DNA of 64,000 nucleotides from Rhizobium sophoriradicis (lineage in GTDB: Bacteria; Pseudomonadota; Alphaproteobacteria; Rhizobiales; Rhizobiaceae), in assembly GCF_003939025.1 (NCBI RefSeq), contig NZ_RQIH01000027.1, positions 1-64,000 of the forward strand. The letters are read 5' to 3'. The translations under genes were made by a program, and so were the position numbers. Positions 33,324-42,326 of the stretch are shown piece by piece. Position 1 is the first letter of the stretch. The number at the start of each line of letters is the position of its first letter. The notes beneath the pieces are model-generated. The model did not search any database and was not told the origin of the DNA. It worked only from the letters and a program-made list of their open reading frames with translations.

Positions 33324-35110
33324 GTGGTGATGCAGGACACAAATATCCGGCGGCTCGCCGCCGTTGTGGCTGTTGATGTCGCGGGCTATAGCCGACTGAT
33401 GCACGAAGATGAAGAAGGGACCCTAGCTACCCTCAAAGCCCATCGGCGCGAGCTGATCGACCCGAAGATCGCAGAATATCGAGGTCGCATCGTCAAGACG
33501 ACCGGAGATGGGTTGTTGCTCGAATTCGCCAGCGCAATCGATGCCGTGCGCTGCGCTGTTGAGGTTCAACAGGGAATGTCTCGTCGCAACGCCGAAGTGT
33601 CTGCCCGTCGGAGGATGTTATTTCGAGCCGGGATCAATCTAAGCGATGTTATCGTCGACGACGATGACATCTACGGCGATGGCGTGAACGTCGCTGCAAG
33701 GTTAGAGACGCTCGCAACACCCGGCAATATCTGCATAAGCGGCACGGTCTACAATCAGCTATTTGGGAAGATTAGCCACGATATCAAAGATATGGGCGAT
33801 CAAGCCCTCCGCAATATAGAAGACCCGGTACGCATCTATCAGATTCTTCTTGGTGATGACGGGGAGTCGACAACGAGTCCCACGCAATCAGCGCCGCCTC
33901 TGCCTGATCTTGGATTCGGTGCACCTGAGCGACCTTCGATCGCAATTCTTCCATTCGAGAACTTGAGCGGCGACCCCGATCAGAATTTCCTCGCTGACGG
34001 ACTGAGGCTCGGTATCCTTTCGTCCCTGGTACAGCTTTCCGGCCTCTTCCTGATCGGCACGGGTGCGGTGGACGGGTTTCGAAATCAGAACATCCCGTCG
34101 GCGCAGGCCGGGGCTGCGGTCGATGCGCGGTATGTCCTTGGCGGTGCCGTGCAACAGCTCGGACGCCAACTCAGGGCTACCATTCAGCTCACCGACGTCA
34201 AGGCGGGCGAGATCATATGGTCAGAACGCTATGACCGCGACGTCGATGATTTATTCAAAGTCCAGGATGAGATCACACGGGAAGTCTTGATTTCACTCGA
34301 TGTTCAGCTCATCGGCGGCGAAAAGGCCAGGATTTGGTACGACAAGCTCACCAATCCCAAAGCACGCGAGCTTTACCATCGGGGCATCAGTCATTTCTAC
34401 GCGGGTACCAAGGATCACAATGTCGCGGCGCTGCGCCATTTCCACGAGTTGTATCGTGTTCAGCCTGACACCGACCACGCTGCAAGCCTCATCGCGGTGG
34501 TCCACCTGATCGACGCAATGTTTGGTTGGTCACCCTCGGAGGAGCATTCTCTGGCCGAAGCAACGAAGTGGGCAGACATCGCCATCGGCTACGATACAAC
34601 TAACGGTCTTGGACATATGCGGCCGGATACCTACAACTCCTGCAAGGAAAGCATGATGAAGCTTTGGCCAACTGCGAGACGGCGTTGGGATTTCGCCCCA
34701 ACTGTGCGCTCACCCACGGAATTCTCGCGGAGGTTCGGAATTACTGTGGCGATTCAGCCGGCGCGATCAAAAGTGCTAGGGAAGCGCTCCTGCTGGAGCG
34801 CAACTATCCACCCTGGTTGATCAACGTGCTGGCGACCGTCTATCGCGATAGCGGCAAGGTGGCTCTTTCTATCCCGGCAGCAAGAGAGGCGCTCCGCGTC
34901 GACCCACGGCAAGTTGAAGCCCGTATCATACTCTGCAGTGATTACAAGTTGAATGGATCACACTGCGAAGCCGGGAAGATCTCAGAGGAAATCATCGCCG
35001 CCGATCCAATGTTTAGCCTGTCAACCTATGCCCGCAAGAAGCCCTACAAATTTCGCAAGACGCTTGAGCGTATCGTGGACGTGCTACGCGACGCCGGCTT
35101 ACCAGATTAG
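33324..35110 (+). pseudogene. Class III adenylate cyclase gene with a frameshift in the TPR region
   Basis: The gene starts at GTG 33324 after AGGAG. The cyclase domain is complete (AVDVAGYSRLMHEDEEGTL, KTTGDG, INLSDVIVDD, YGDGVNVAARLE), as is the TolB-like part (SIAILPFENLSGD to IIWSERYDRD). At about 34610-34615 the frame breaks after TNGLGH; the TPR helices continue in another frame as TYAAGYLQLLQGKHDEALAN and on to 35110. A one-base indel thus splits the gene. The catalytic half alone would still be made, so activity is possible. Could also be a sequencing error. Confidence 0.75.
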
Positions 35111-35421
35111 AGCATTCTTTCGGCCTGGCATTCAGCATCGGTTACGTCCTTCTACGATCAATTGCCTCATACAGGCGGTTTTCGCGCTCGGACGCTTCGG
35201 CTTCGTATATTTGCTGCTTTTGCCACGATGCCAGCGTACGCTGATCACGAAAAGCATGCCAACGCGAGTCGGACAATTGGCGGGCAAAATCCCAAACGGA
35301 CCGCTGCCCTCACGGCCCCGAAGGGCCAACTATGCTGCGCCCGGACCAGGCCGAGCCCAGCAGTTCGCTGCAAGCCCCGCTGGCTCGGCCGCCTTTTCAG
35401 GATGTCGGCTGCCTGCGTCGT

Positions 35422-35790
35422 TTAATAGCTTATGACCTTGTCGCACTCTGCAATCAATTGCACCAACTTGTTGGGGTTGCCCGGTGTAGCGCCCCGCAAA
35501 ACGATGTCATCGGGGGCAATGTTGCGGACCTCGGCCGACATCCCCGAATAGTAGATCTCGGTTGTTGTGGCGGCATTGATCGCCTCGAAGTGGTCGGAAA
35601 GCCTTCCGCTGCCGAGCCCTTCCACGCTTGCTGCACTCTTTGCGGTGAGGAGATGCACACCATCGCCGGCGACAAACAGAACCAGTTGCTGGCCCTCCTC
35701 GATGACAGCTCTAGCGACGAAGAATGCAAGAGCAGCCTTTGTCGGGTCGCTCGGCCCTACGGTCACATGCACGAGTATCTTGGCCATCAT
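35422..35790 (-). CDS. DsrE/DsrF-like small protein
   Basis: A 122-residue cytosolic protein: KILVHVTVGPSDPTKAALAF and EEGQQLVLFVAGDGVHLL are the Rossmann-like strands of the DsrE fold. The fold is used for sulfur relay and in proteins of unknown role; the active cysteine of true DsrE/TusD is not seen, with only Cys near the end (LIAECDKVISY). The ATG at 35790 overlaps the stop of the small ORF before it, and GGGAGG lies just upstream. It closes a chain of overlapping genes starting with a cyclase. Confidence 0.8.
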   Translation of the reverse strand: MMAKILVHVTVGPSDPTKAALAFFVARAVIEEGQQLVLFVAGDGVHLLTAKSAASVEGLGSGRLSDHFEAINAATTTEIYYSGMSAEVRNIAPDDIVLRGATPGNPNKLVQLIAECDKVISY

Positions 35791-35891
35791 CACCCTCCCT
35801 GGAAATGGGCGAAAGCCACCATATCACCCCGATTAAAGTTTCCGGAGATGATTTCGTCGATCTCCGCCTTCGTGGCCTCATCCGCTGTCAC
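35790..35891 (-). CDS. 33-residue ORF overlapping both neighbours
   Basis: This GTG-started frame (VTADEATKAEIDEIISGNFN and 13 more residues ending HFQGG) starts inside the stop codon of the cyclase gene (ATGTGA) and ends inside the start of the DsrE gene (TGATG). GCCGGAG lies just before it. The chain suggests coupled translation of all three. I do not recognise the peptide; the alternative is that it only moves ribosomes to the DsrE gene. Confidence 0.45.
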   Translation of the reverse strand: MTADEATKAEIDEIISGNFNRGDMVAFAHFQGG

Positions 35892-37594
35892 ATCTCCGGC
35901 AGGCCGGCCTTTCGGAAGCCGTCGACGAAGTGGTCTCGTACAGCTGCATCGCGCAGCGGCTGGGAGCTGAGCCAATGGCGGATGGTGAAATGAGGGTGGG
36001 CGATCAGAAACAATTCTGCTTCTCGCCGCGCCTCCTCGAGGTGGCCCAACTGCGCAAGCGCAGCAGCCAGGAATTTGCGTGAGTTGGTACGATAGGTTTC
36101 TTTCCTGCGGAGCGTGGCGGTTGCCGCCTCATAGTCACGCGCGGCATATTGCGCCTGCCCAAGATGACACAGATACCAGCAGGTTGGATGGGGATTGAGC
36201 CGCAGGGCTTTTTCGATCTGCGCCAGTCCGTCGGCAACCCTGCCGTCCAGCACGGACATGTCCGACATGGCCGCCCAGGTGTCGGCGTGGTTGGGGTCCA
36301 GCTCCAGGGCCTTGGCGAAGGCGGCATCCGATTCCTCCCATCGCCGCTCATAAGCCAAAATGGTACCCAGGACGTAACGGCAGCCGGCATCGTTGGGATC
36401 CAGGTCTACCGCCTTCTGCGCTGATGTCACCGCCATCCGACGGTTAGGATCTTCGGGCTCGCCGAAATGCGTCCAGGCAAGCCAACGGTTATAGGCGAGC
36501 AGACCGAGCGCCTCGGCATATGATGGCTCGAGCTTGACCGCGCGTTGGAGCAGCATATAGGCCTCACGCTCTGTTTGCGGCGACTCTTCCGTCAGGAGGC
36601 GGGCGCGCACACACAGATCGTAGGCCTCAAAATTCTTCGGCCGATTGCGCGGCGTCGGGATGGTCAGCCGGCCGACGAGAGCTTCAACGATCTTGGCGTT
36701 GACTTCATCCTGTAATTCGAAAACATCTTCCACCGTCCTGTCGAACCGGTCGGCCCACAGGTGCTGGCCTCCAAGCGCATCGACCAATTGGGCATTGATG
36801 CGGACACGGCCCATTGCGCGTCTGGCGCTCCCCTCTAGGACGTAGCGGACGCCGAGTTCCTGGGCGACCAGCCGTACGTCGACCGGCTTGCCCTTGTAGC
36901 CGTAAACGGAATTGCGTGCGATGACGAACAGGCCAGCCGTACGGGAAAGGTCGGTGATCAGGTCTTCGGTCAAGCCGTCGACGAAAGACTCGTCCGCTTC
37001 ATCGCCACTCATATTCGTGAACGGCAGGACAGCGAGCGAGGGACATTCGGGCAGCGGCAATATGCTTTGCAGCGCATCCGGCCAATGCCACAGGTGAACC
37101 GGGCGAGTGAGGTTCTTCAGGTAGCGTTCGCCTGCATCAAAGAACCGGTCGTCGATCTTGCCGACGATCTCGCCGTGAACGCTGCCTGAAATGCAGATAC
37201 CTCCCGGTGCGGCCTGCGTCTCGAGGCGCGCGGCGACATTGACGCCGTCGCCGAGGATGTCTGAACCATCGTCAATGACATCTCCCAGATTGACGCCTAT
37301 ACGCAAAAGCAGGCGCCGGTCTCCGGAAGCCTCGATAGCAGTGGTGGTCTGTTGCATTTCCAACGCTGCAGCGACCGCGTCCACCGCGCTAGCGAATTCG
37401 ATCAGGAATCCGTCGCCCATGACCTTAAAGATGCGACCGTTATGGCGCATCACAGCCGGCTCGATGACGCCAGAACGGAGTTCCCTGAGGTTATCAAGCG
37501 TCGCGGCTTCATCAGCCTCCATCAGACGTGAATATCCCACCACATCGGCAACGACGATGGCAGCAAGGCGACGCTGAAGAAATCGATCCGTCAT
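35888..37594 (-). CDS. Class III adenylate cyclase with TolB-like and TPR domains
   Basis: A 568-residue protein starting MTDRFLQRRLAAIVVADVVG. The cyclase domain keeps the first metal Asp (VVADVVGYS), KVMGDG, the second metal Asp in GVNLGDVI and the pair in GVNVAARLE. The TolB-like domain reads SLAVLPFTNMSGDEADESFV to LWADRFDR, followed by TPR helices such as KALELDPNHADTWAAM. The ATG at 37594 is chosen by homology; a TTG-started extension to 37639 exists. Its stop overlaps a 33-codon ORF, linking it to the DsrE gene. Distinct in sequence from the pseudogene at 33324. Confidence 0.87.
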   Translation of the reverse strand: MTDRFLQRRLAAIVVADVVGYSRLMEADEAATLDNLRELRSGVIEPAVMRHNGRIFKVMGDGFLIEFASAVDAVAAALEMQQTTTAIEASGDRRLLLRIGVNLGDVIDDGSDILGDGVNVAARLETQAAPGGICISGSVHGEIVGKIDDRFFDAGERYLKNLTRPVHLWHWPDALQSILPLPECPSLAVLPFTNMSGDEADESFVDGLTEDLITDLSRTAGLFVIARNSVYGYKGKPVDVRLVAQELGVRYVLEGSARRAMGRVRINAQLVDALGGQHLWADRFDRTVEDVFELQDEVNAKIVEALVGRLTIPTPRNRPKNFEAYDLCVRARLLTEESPQTEREAYMLLQRAVKLEPSYAEALGLLAYNRWLAWTHFGEPEDPNRRMAVTSAQKAVDLDPNDAGCRYVLGTILAYERRWEESDAAFAKALELDPNHADTWAAMSDMSVLDGRVADGLAQIEKALRLNPHPTCWYLCHLGQAQYAARDYEAATATLRRKETYRTNSRKFLAAALAQLGHLEEARREAELFLIAHPHFTIRHWLSSQPLRDAAVRDHFVDGFRKAGLPEM

Positions 37595-37776
37595 GTGAGG
37601 ACAAGCCCAACGACCGGGGGTCCATAAGTTATTGCTCAATTACGGGTCAGTCAACAAATGGTAAGAGGTGATGTCCAGGCGATCTCCACCTCCATCCGTT
37701 GGGCCCTTCTTTGCGTACGCTAGCCATTCTATTCTCATTCTGGCGATGGCGGCAATTTTGATACGCATGGGAATAG

Positions 37777-37966
37777 ATGTGGAGCAACGCCGCGCCTCGG
37801 CTGCGCAATGCGGCGGCCGTCTCGATGGATGATGACGTTGAAGAAGTCCTCCGCGACGTGGCCGGTGAACTGGGGATGACACGCAACGACACGATCAGCT
37901 ATATCGTCCGCGAGTGGATGGGTTCACGACCTCGACGAAGATGGAGAGGTCGACGGAAATGGTTGA
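37777..37966 (+). pseudogene. Frameshifted ribbon-helix-helix-like small gene
   Basis: The frame from 37777 (or ATG 37825) encodes MDDDVEEVLRDVAGELGMTR followed by NDTISYIVREWM, which looks like a ribbon-helix-helix DNA-binding protein. After EWM the sense frame moves by one base to VHDLDEDGEVDGNG and a stop at 37964-37966. A single indel near 37920 therefore breaks it. Identity as an antitoxin or regulator is inference. Confidence 0.45.
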
Positions 37967-38055
37967 CGGGCGTCATGCTTGACAGAAACTCCGTCGCCTT
38001 CACTACTGATTGATTTTTTCATGTATAGTCCGGAGACAAAGGCTGAGAAGTAAAT

Positions 38056-38670
38056 ATGTTTAAAACTTTCGCCTGGGTTGACCTTTTCGTCCGCCTTCAC
38101 AATCAGTCTTTTATCAAGAGATACGAGAGCCATATTAGCGGCCCACCGCTTGATCTGGCTATTTTGTCTATATCGACCTTGTTTCTTTGGCTGACCAGAG
38201 GAGGCGTACTGGATTACATCGCCCCGCACCTAAGATACTTTTTGGTTATTCTACCGAAATATCACTATGAACTGCCATGGCTCGCGGAGAACCATTCCGA
38301 ACAGGTCGCCCTTTACACATGTCTTTCGTTTTTTCTGATCATATTCACGGTCGTGAAGACACTATTGTTTTCGCTTTATATCATTTCTTCCCCATTGGGC
38401 CGAGAAATTATAGTTACGGATCTAAAGAGCTTTGTGAAACACGCCGCGGCATATTTGCTCACATTCCTTTCTCTTGCTTTCCTCTTTCCTTTGCCGATCT
38501 ACGGTACAGGCGCTTCGACAACATTTGTCGGAAATGCGTATTCTCTCACGATTTTCAATATACTTTTTCTTAAGATGCTGAGCGGTGGGATCTCGGCGAC
38601 CGTTTTGCTGGCCAAGAGAATCAAAAGGCCGAATAGAAGGAATCAAGTGGAAGTTACTAGCAACGATTGA
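38056..38670 (+). CDS. Unrecognised AT-rich-coded membrane protein
   Basis: A 204-residue protein with about four hydrophobic segments: LAILSISTLFLWLTRGGVL, YTCLSFFLIIFTVVKTLLFS, LLTFLSLAFLFPLPIYG and a last near IFNILFLKMLSGGISATVLL, then a basic tail. GAGAAG precedes the ATG. Codon use is clearly more AT-rich than in neighbouring genes, which suggests acquisition from elsewhere. I recognise no family; it might be a phage, immunity or transport protein. Confidence 0.65.
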   Translation: MFKTFAWVDLFVRLHNQSFIKRYESHISGPPLDLAILSISTLFLWLTRGGVLDYIAPHLRYFLVILPKYHYELPWLAENHSEQVALYTCLSFFLIIFTVVKTLLFSLYIISSPLGREIIVTDLKSFVKHAAAYLLTFLSLAFLFPLPIYGTGASTTFVGNAYSLTIFNILFLKMLSGGISATVLLAKRIKRPNRRNQVEVTSND

Positions 38671-38723
38671 GGGGGTAGCTGTTTGCAGACTAGCATCGAC
38701 GAGACGCATTAGGTTGGCCGGTG

Positions 38724-39181
38724 TTAGAGCTTCGCGGTGTCGTCTACCTCGTAAACCGCCGCCCCATCCGGCCGCGTCCCGCGGCCCCTTATATCAGGCG
38801 TGCCGGAGCTTCCCCCAGTGAAGGAAGCCTTGCGCGATCTAGCCGGCGACTTCGTAAACCGACGCTTAGCGGGGATATAAATCGTCCGATCGCCGGGAAG
38901 CGGCCGGTCCAATCATGGCCGCCGCGCGTAATGATGCGCACGCCTGACGGCTCGATGTGGACGGCCAACCGATAGCCGTTCCATTTCACCTCGAAAGTCC
39001 ATTGTCGCCCTTTCGGCGGCCACGGCTTCAGCAGCGCCAGGCACGGATCGATGCGGGCCGGCATTGGGTCCAGGGTAAGTTGAGGCTGGGCCGGATCACG
39101 CTTCTTCCGCGGCCGGCTGCGGATCGGCGCTTCGGCTTCACCGAGCAGCGGCTTGGAAGACTTGCTGGGCGGCTTTGTCAT
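38724..39181 (-). pseudogene. ligD: Degenerate ATP-dependent DNA ligase D gene
   Basis: The minus strand starts MTKPPSKSSKPLLGEAEAPI, then LDPMPARIDPCLALLKPWPP, FEVKWNGYRLAVHIEP and RIITRGGHDWTGRFPAI, which is the N-terminal ligase region of a LigD-type enzyme. The catalytic KxDG is KWNG here, so the essential lysine motif has lost its Asp. After that the frame continues only with unrelated residues; a nearby frame still carries RKASFTGG and AAVYEVDD, perhaps the end of the same domain. Most of the gene is deleted. Confidence 0.65.
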
Positions 39182-39349
39182 GCCACCATCACATCAGCAA
39201 TACCTTGAAAAGCAATTGCCTAATACGTGTTATTGACTTCGACTAAGACGACAAGCGGTGGCTGCGATCGACCTTTTCTGTCAATCGGAGCGAGTTCGTG
39301 GATTCCAGAAAGCTGCCGCTTAGCACAACAGAGCGATGCCAGCTTCGCG

Positions 39350-40312
39350 CTACGGGCGCTGTTCCGAGCCCGACAGTCCCTGCGGCGAGGCAGGTTTTCC
39401 GCCTATGCGGCTTATGCCGAACTTGGCCTTGGCAGCCTGCCCCGCGCGCTGGAAGAAACGGATTTCTGTGGCGACGGTTTCGCGGAACGGATCGGTTTTG
39501 TTGAAGTAGTCGCGGTCCAGACCGAGCTTTGCACCGTGTGCATCGCCCTCGTAATAGGTGCCAAACAAATGATCCCAGATCGGGAAATAATTGGCGAAAT
39601 TCTTGTCGTGATGCTCCCGCACTCGGGAGTGATGGATGAAGTGGTCGCGTGGTGACTGGATCACGTATTTGCCAAACCAGCCATGCCAGGGAATGGCACT
39701 GTGCTTGACCAGACCAATGGCGCCAAAGGCGATGGTCACGATGGCGAAATCGGCCGTTGGCAGGCCGATAAGCAGCGCCGGAACGACCATAATGGCGACG
39801 TTTATGGCCTTCTCCAGCGGATGCTCCCGCGACGAAGTCAGCGCGTTGAACTCTTCGGCTGCGTGGTGAAATTCGTGCAGCCGCCATAGTACGGGCAGCC
39901 GGTGCATCAACCGATGCTGCCAGTAGCTCAAGAAGTCTGTCAGTACTAGGAACAAGAGAACATGTGCCCAGCCCGGCAGCGTCCGGGCAAGGTCCAGGTG
40001 GGGGGCATCCTGAGCCGCGCTGGTAATGGCATAGGACAGACCAAATGATGCGAGCGCCGCGAAGAGCGTAATCATTCCCGTCGCCTGAAGGACGAAATAG
40101 ACGATGTCGGTGATTGTGGATTTGCTGCGTTCGAAGAAAACCCGACGGAACCCGGAATTGCCGAACCCCACATAGGTGAGTTCCACCACGAAAACCGTCA
40201 GGACCAGGCCGATGGAAATGGCGAAACTGAGCGCCATTGCCTTACCATTCAGATAGTAAGTGTTGTAAAAAAAGCTTCCAAGCTTGTGTACGCAGTATTC
40301 AACCAGCCACAT
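39350..40312 (-). CDS. Sterol desaturase/fatty acid hydroxylase family protein
   Basis: A 320-residue inner-membrane di-iron enzyme. Several hydrophobic segments precede the histidine boxes HRLMH, HEFHH and DHFIHHSRVREHHDKNF that bind the iron pair. Members hydroxylate lipids or ornithine lipids or desaturate sterol-like compounds using oxygen. The start at 40312 has no strong ribosome site. The gene lies between two copies of the 5' end of a ligD gene (39086 and 40564), suggesting insertion or duplication around it. Substrate unknown. Confidence 0.85.
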   Translation of the reverse strand: MWLVEYCVHKLGSFFYNTYYLNGKAMALSFAISIGLVLTVFVVELTYVGFGNSGFRRVFFERSKSTITDIVYFVLQATGMITLFAALASFGLSYAITSAAQDAPHLDLARTLPGWAHVLLFLVLTDFLSYWQHRLMHRLPVLWRLHEFHHAAEEFNALTSSREHPLEKAINVAIMVVPALLIGLPTADFAIVTIAFGAIGLVKHSAIPWHGWFGKYVIQSPRDHFIHHSRVREHHDKNFANYFPIWDHLFGTYYEGDAHGAKLGLDRDYFNKTDPFRETVATEIRFFQRAGQAAKAKFGISRIGGKPASPQGLSGSEQRP

Positions 40313-40563
40313 GGCTTACTCCAAACACGAACCCGTACAGCTTAGTCCTGACGATGCGCTTGTTGCCAGATTGCTCAAAGGACGATCGGGGCGTCCTTTT
40401 GACGTATTACCGGCGGTGGAAGTGCAGTCCCAGGAGGCATGCAGAGGGTCGAGGAGCACTGCGAAAAAATTACAACTGACCGAAAGGTTCATAAAAAGAA
40501 CTATCAGGACGAGAACAATTAGAGGTAGGCACGTTTCGATGCGCGGCGGCAGTCGAGAAGTAG

Positions 40564-40665
40564 CTAAGATTGGGCGGGATCGCGTCGGCGGCGAGGCCGG
40601 CTGCGGAGCGGTGCTTCGGCTTCACTGAGCAGCGGCTTGGCAGGCTTGCAAGGCGGCTTGGTCAT
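40564..40665 (-). pseudogene. ligD: Second, very short copy of the ligD 5' end
   Basis: The minus strand reads MTKPPCKPAKPLLSEAEAPL RSRP and stops after 33 codons. It matches the first 30 or so codons of the ligD remnant at 38724-39181, and the homology also extends about 40 bases upstream of the ATG. Everything after is lost. The two copies lie in the same orientation and flank the sterol desaturase gene. Confidence 0.7.
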
Positions 40666-40772
40666 GCGGGCAGTTCATCAGCAACAGCTTAAAAAGCAAT
40701 TGACCCAGATGGATTATCGCGGGCCTCGACGCCGGGCAGGTCACAGCCGATCGCGGGATACCCTGTGCTGAC

Positions 40773-41129
40773 CTAAAGAGACCGGATCGTCTCGACGAGA
40801 CGCTGCAAATCTGTTGGCTTCCCGAGATTCAAAGCGTCGGCGAAGAGGAAGCTCGAGGCTAACCGCGCTTTGTCGTACGCCGTAGTGAGGACATAAGGCA
40901 CTCCGAGCGTCCTTAGATGGAGTGCTACCGGTGTGACGCTCTCACCGCCGAGATTGAAGTCTAATACCGCTGCATCAGGCCGTTCACCGTCGATCAGTTC
41001 CACCGCCTGCGAAACTGTTGCGGCTGGGCCAAGCACCCGAAATCCTCCTGCCTCAAGTGCGTCTTGGAGTTGATGTGCAATAAAAAATTCGTCCTCGACG
41101 ACCAGCACGGACCGGATGCGTTCTGCCAT
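40773..41129 (-). CDS. Stand-alone response-regulator receiver protein
   Basis: A 118-residue receiver domain with no output domain. Acidic pair Glu12/Asp13 (VVEDEFF), phospho-acceptor Asp57 (AVLDFNLGG), Thr83 and Lys104 (LNLGKPTD) are all present. It is a CheY/DivK-like single-domain protein that would act by protein contact. No histidine kinase is nearby. AGGGG is very close before the ATG. Confidence 0.87.
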   Translation of the reverse strand: MAERIRSVLVVEDEFFIAHQLQDALEAGGFRVLGPAATVSQAVELIDGERPDAAVLDFNLGGESVTPVALHLRTLGVPYVLTTAYDKARLASSFLFADALNLGKPTDLQRLVETIRSL

Positions 41130-41334
41130 CTCCCCTCACATCGTGTTTGCTCACTGGCACGGCTCAGAGTTTGCGCCCGCTCTAACTTCTCAGACCGCAC
41201 ATCAGTTCCAGGCTTGTTGTCTCCGAGCAGTTCGTGGCCTATGGCGGCTTCGCATGCCGATCACATCAGGAAGTGATTGAAAGGAATTAGGGTCCGCCGT
41301 CGCCAAGCCATCCATCGCGGCGTATAGTGAACGT

Positions 41335-41583
41335 ATGGGTAGCAATGAGACGCCGGCCGAGATGGTTGCAAGGCACGTACTGGAGGGCGAGAAGCACATC
41401 GCTGACCAGACCGCTTTGATTGAGCGATTGCGCCTGATGGGTTTACCGACCGAAGACGCTCAGGATCTGTTAGAATACTTCTGCCAGTTGCAGGCCCAGC
41501 ACGAGAAGCACCTGCGCAGGATCTCAGATGAGTGCGAGCTTGGGCTTCGGGACAAACAGGGCGGTCTCCTCCCACACCAGTAG
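41335..41583 (+). CDS. Small conserved rhizobial protein, helical
   Basis: An 82-residue protein: AEMVARHVLEGEKHIADQTA and AQDLLEYFCQLQAQHEKHLR suggest two long amphipathic helices, perhaps a coiled coil. Proteins like this are common in Rhizobiaceae, with no known role. No clear ribosome site is seen before the ATG. Confidence 0.6.
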   Translation: MGSNETPAEMVARHVLEGEKHIADQTALIERLRLMGLPTEDAQDLLEYFCQLQAQHEKHLRRISDECELGLRDKQGGLLPHQ

Positions 41584-41729
41584 CCACCAGCAGCAATGAG
41601 GCGTCGACGCTAATAGCAGTGACCAGCGGACAATTTCGCTTGCGCTATTGACTCACCACCAGACGTGAACATAATAAGAACATCGGCGAGGCGGCCGCCA
41701 ATCTGAAAACTGGAGTATGGAGCACGGAT

Positions 41730-41933
41730 ATGCGCGAGCAGCCGATGATCGGCGAAGCCATGGTTGATGATGAGATTGCGGAGGTGCTCGCCTATCACCA
41801 AGGGGACGCACAAGCAGCGATCGGAACCCTCCTGAATGACATCCGCCATCTTCGTTGGCAGCTGGTTTTGACAGAAGGCGCGATGGGTCGAGGGATCACG
41901 CGGGGGTGGCGGCCGAGATGCGACCGAGACTGA
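41730..41933 (+). CDS. Small conserved rhizobial protein
   Basis: A 67-residue protein with EIAEVLAYHQGDAQAAIGTL and NDIRHLRWQLVLTEGAMGRG. The pattern recalls small helical rhizobial proteins of unknown role. GGAG lies 7 bases before the ATG. It ends three bases before the next gene, so the two are probably co-transcribed. Confidence 0.6.
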   Translation: MREQPMIGEAMVDDEIAEVLAYHQGDAQAAIGTLLNDIRHLRWQLVLTEGAMGRGITRGWRPRCDRD

Positions 41934-41936
41934 ACA

Positions 41937-42296
41937 ATGCCGGAAATGAACTATTCCAAAAAGTTGCGCGGCTGGAGTCTGAGCGATGCGGACGAGGCCG
42001 GCCAGCTGCTGGAAGTCACCTGCCAATTCTGCAAAACCACCTACCGCTATTTCCCGCGGGATCTGTTGAAGCTGACCAAGAATATCAGCCTCGATCGACT
42101 GCCAAGCCGGTTCCGTTGCCAGCGCTGCGATCGGGCAGACTATGTGTCGCTCAAGGAAAGGGCCGGGCATGTTTTCCGCCAGGATCAGAGGCGATCGGCT
42201 CGGGCGTACCAAGGGGCATGCCCGTCGCCAATCGCCTCTGCCCTGACAAAAAACTGCTCCGGCAGAACGCTTCAATCTAACCAGGAAAGGCTCTAA
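41937..42296 (+). CDS. Zinc-ribbon-like protein with a repeat-derived C-terminus
   Basis: A 119-residue protein. Residues about 26-70 hold two CxxC pairs, CQFC and CQRC, separated by about 32 residues, a probable zinc ribbon (VTCQFCKTTYRYFPRDLLKL and FRCQRCDRADYVSL). From about residue 75 (AGHVFRQDQRRSARAYQGAC onward) the coding falls inside a rhizobial repeat that recurs inverted at 50572. The original protein probably ended near ERA. It may be a rhizobial metal-binding protein of unknown role. Confidence 0.6.
   Translation: MPEMNYSKKLRGWSLSDADEAGQLLEVTCQFCKTTYRYFPRDLLKLTKNISLDRLPSRFRCQRCDRADYVSLKERAGHVFRQDQRRSARAYQGACPSPIASALTKNCSGRTLQSNQERL
42159..42293 (+). repeat. RIME-like rhizobial repeat, copy 1
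   Basis: About 130 bases with an internal palindrome (GATCAGAGGCGATCGGCTCG ... GTCGCCAATCGCCTCTG), ending with TCCGGCAGAACGCTTCAATC. A copy of about 85 percent by eye lies inverted at 50572-50692. It has entered the end of the zinc-ribbon gene. Confidence 0.7.
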
Positions 42297-42326
42297 CTCT
42301 CCAGATGCGGCCGGTCTCCTCGCCGC

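Noticed and set aside
35953..35975. Longer start for the 33-codon ORF before DsrE
   Set aside because: That would lie inside the cyclase gene; the overlap ATGTGA gives the more reasonable start at 35891.
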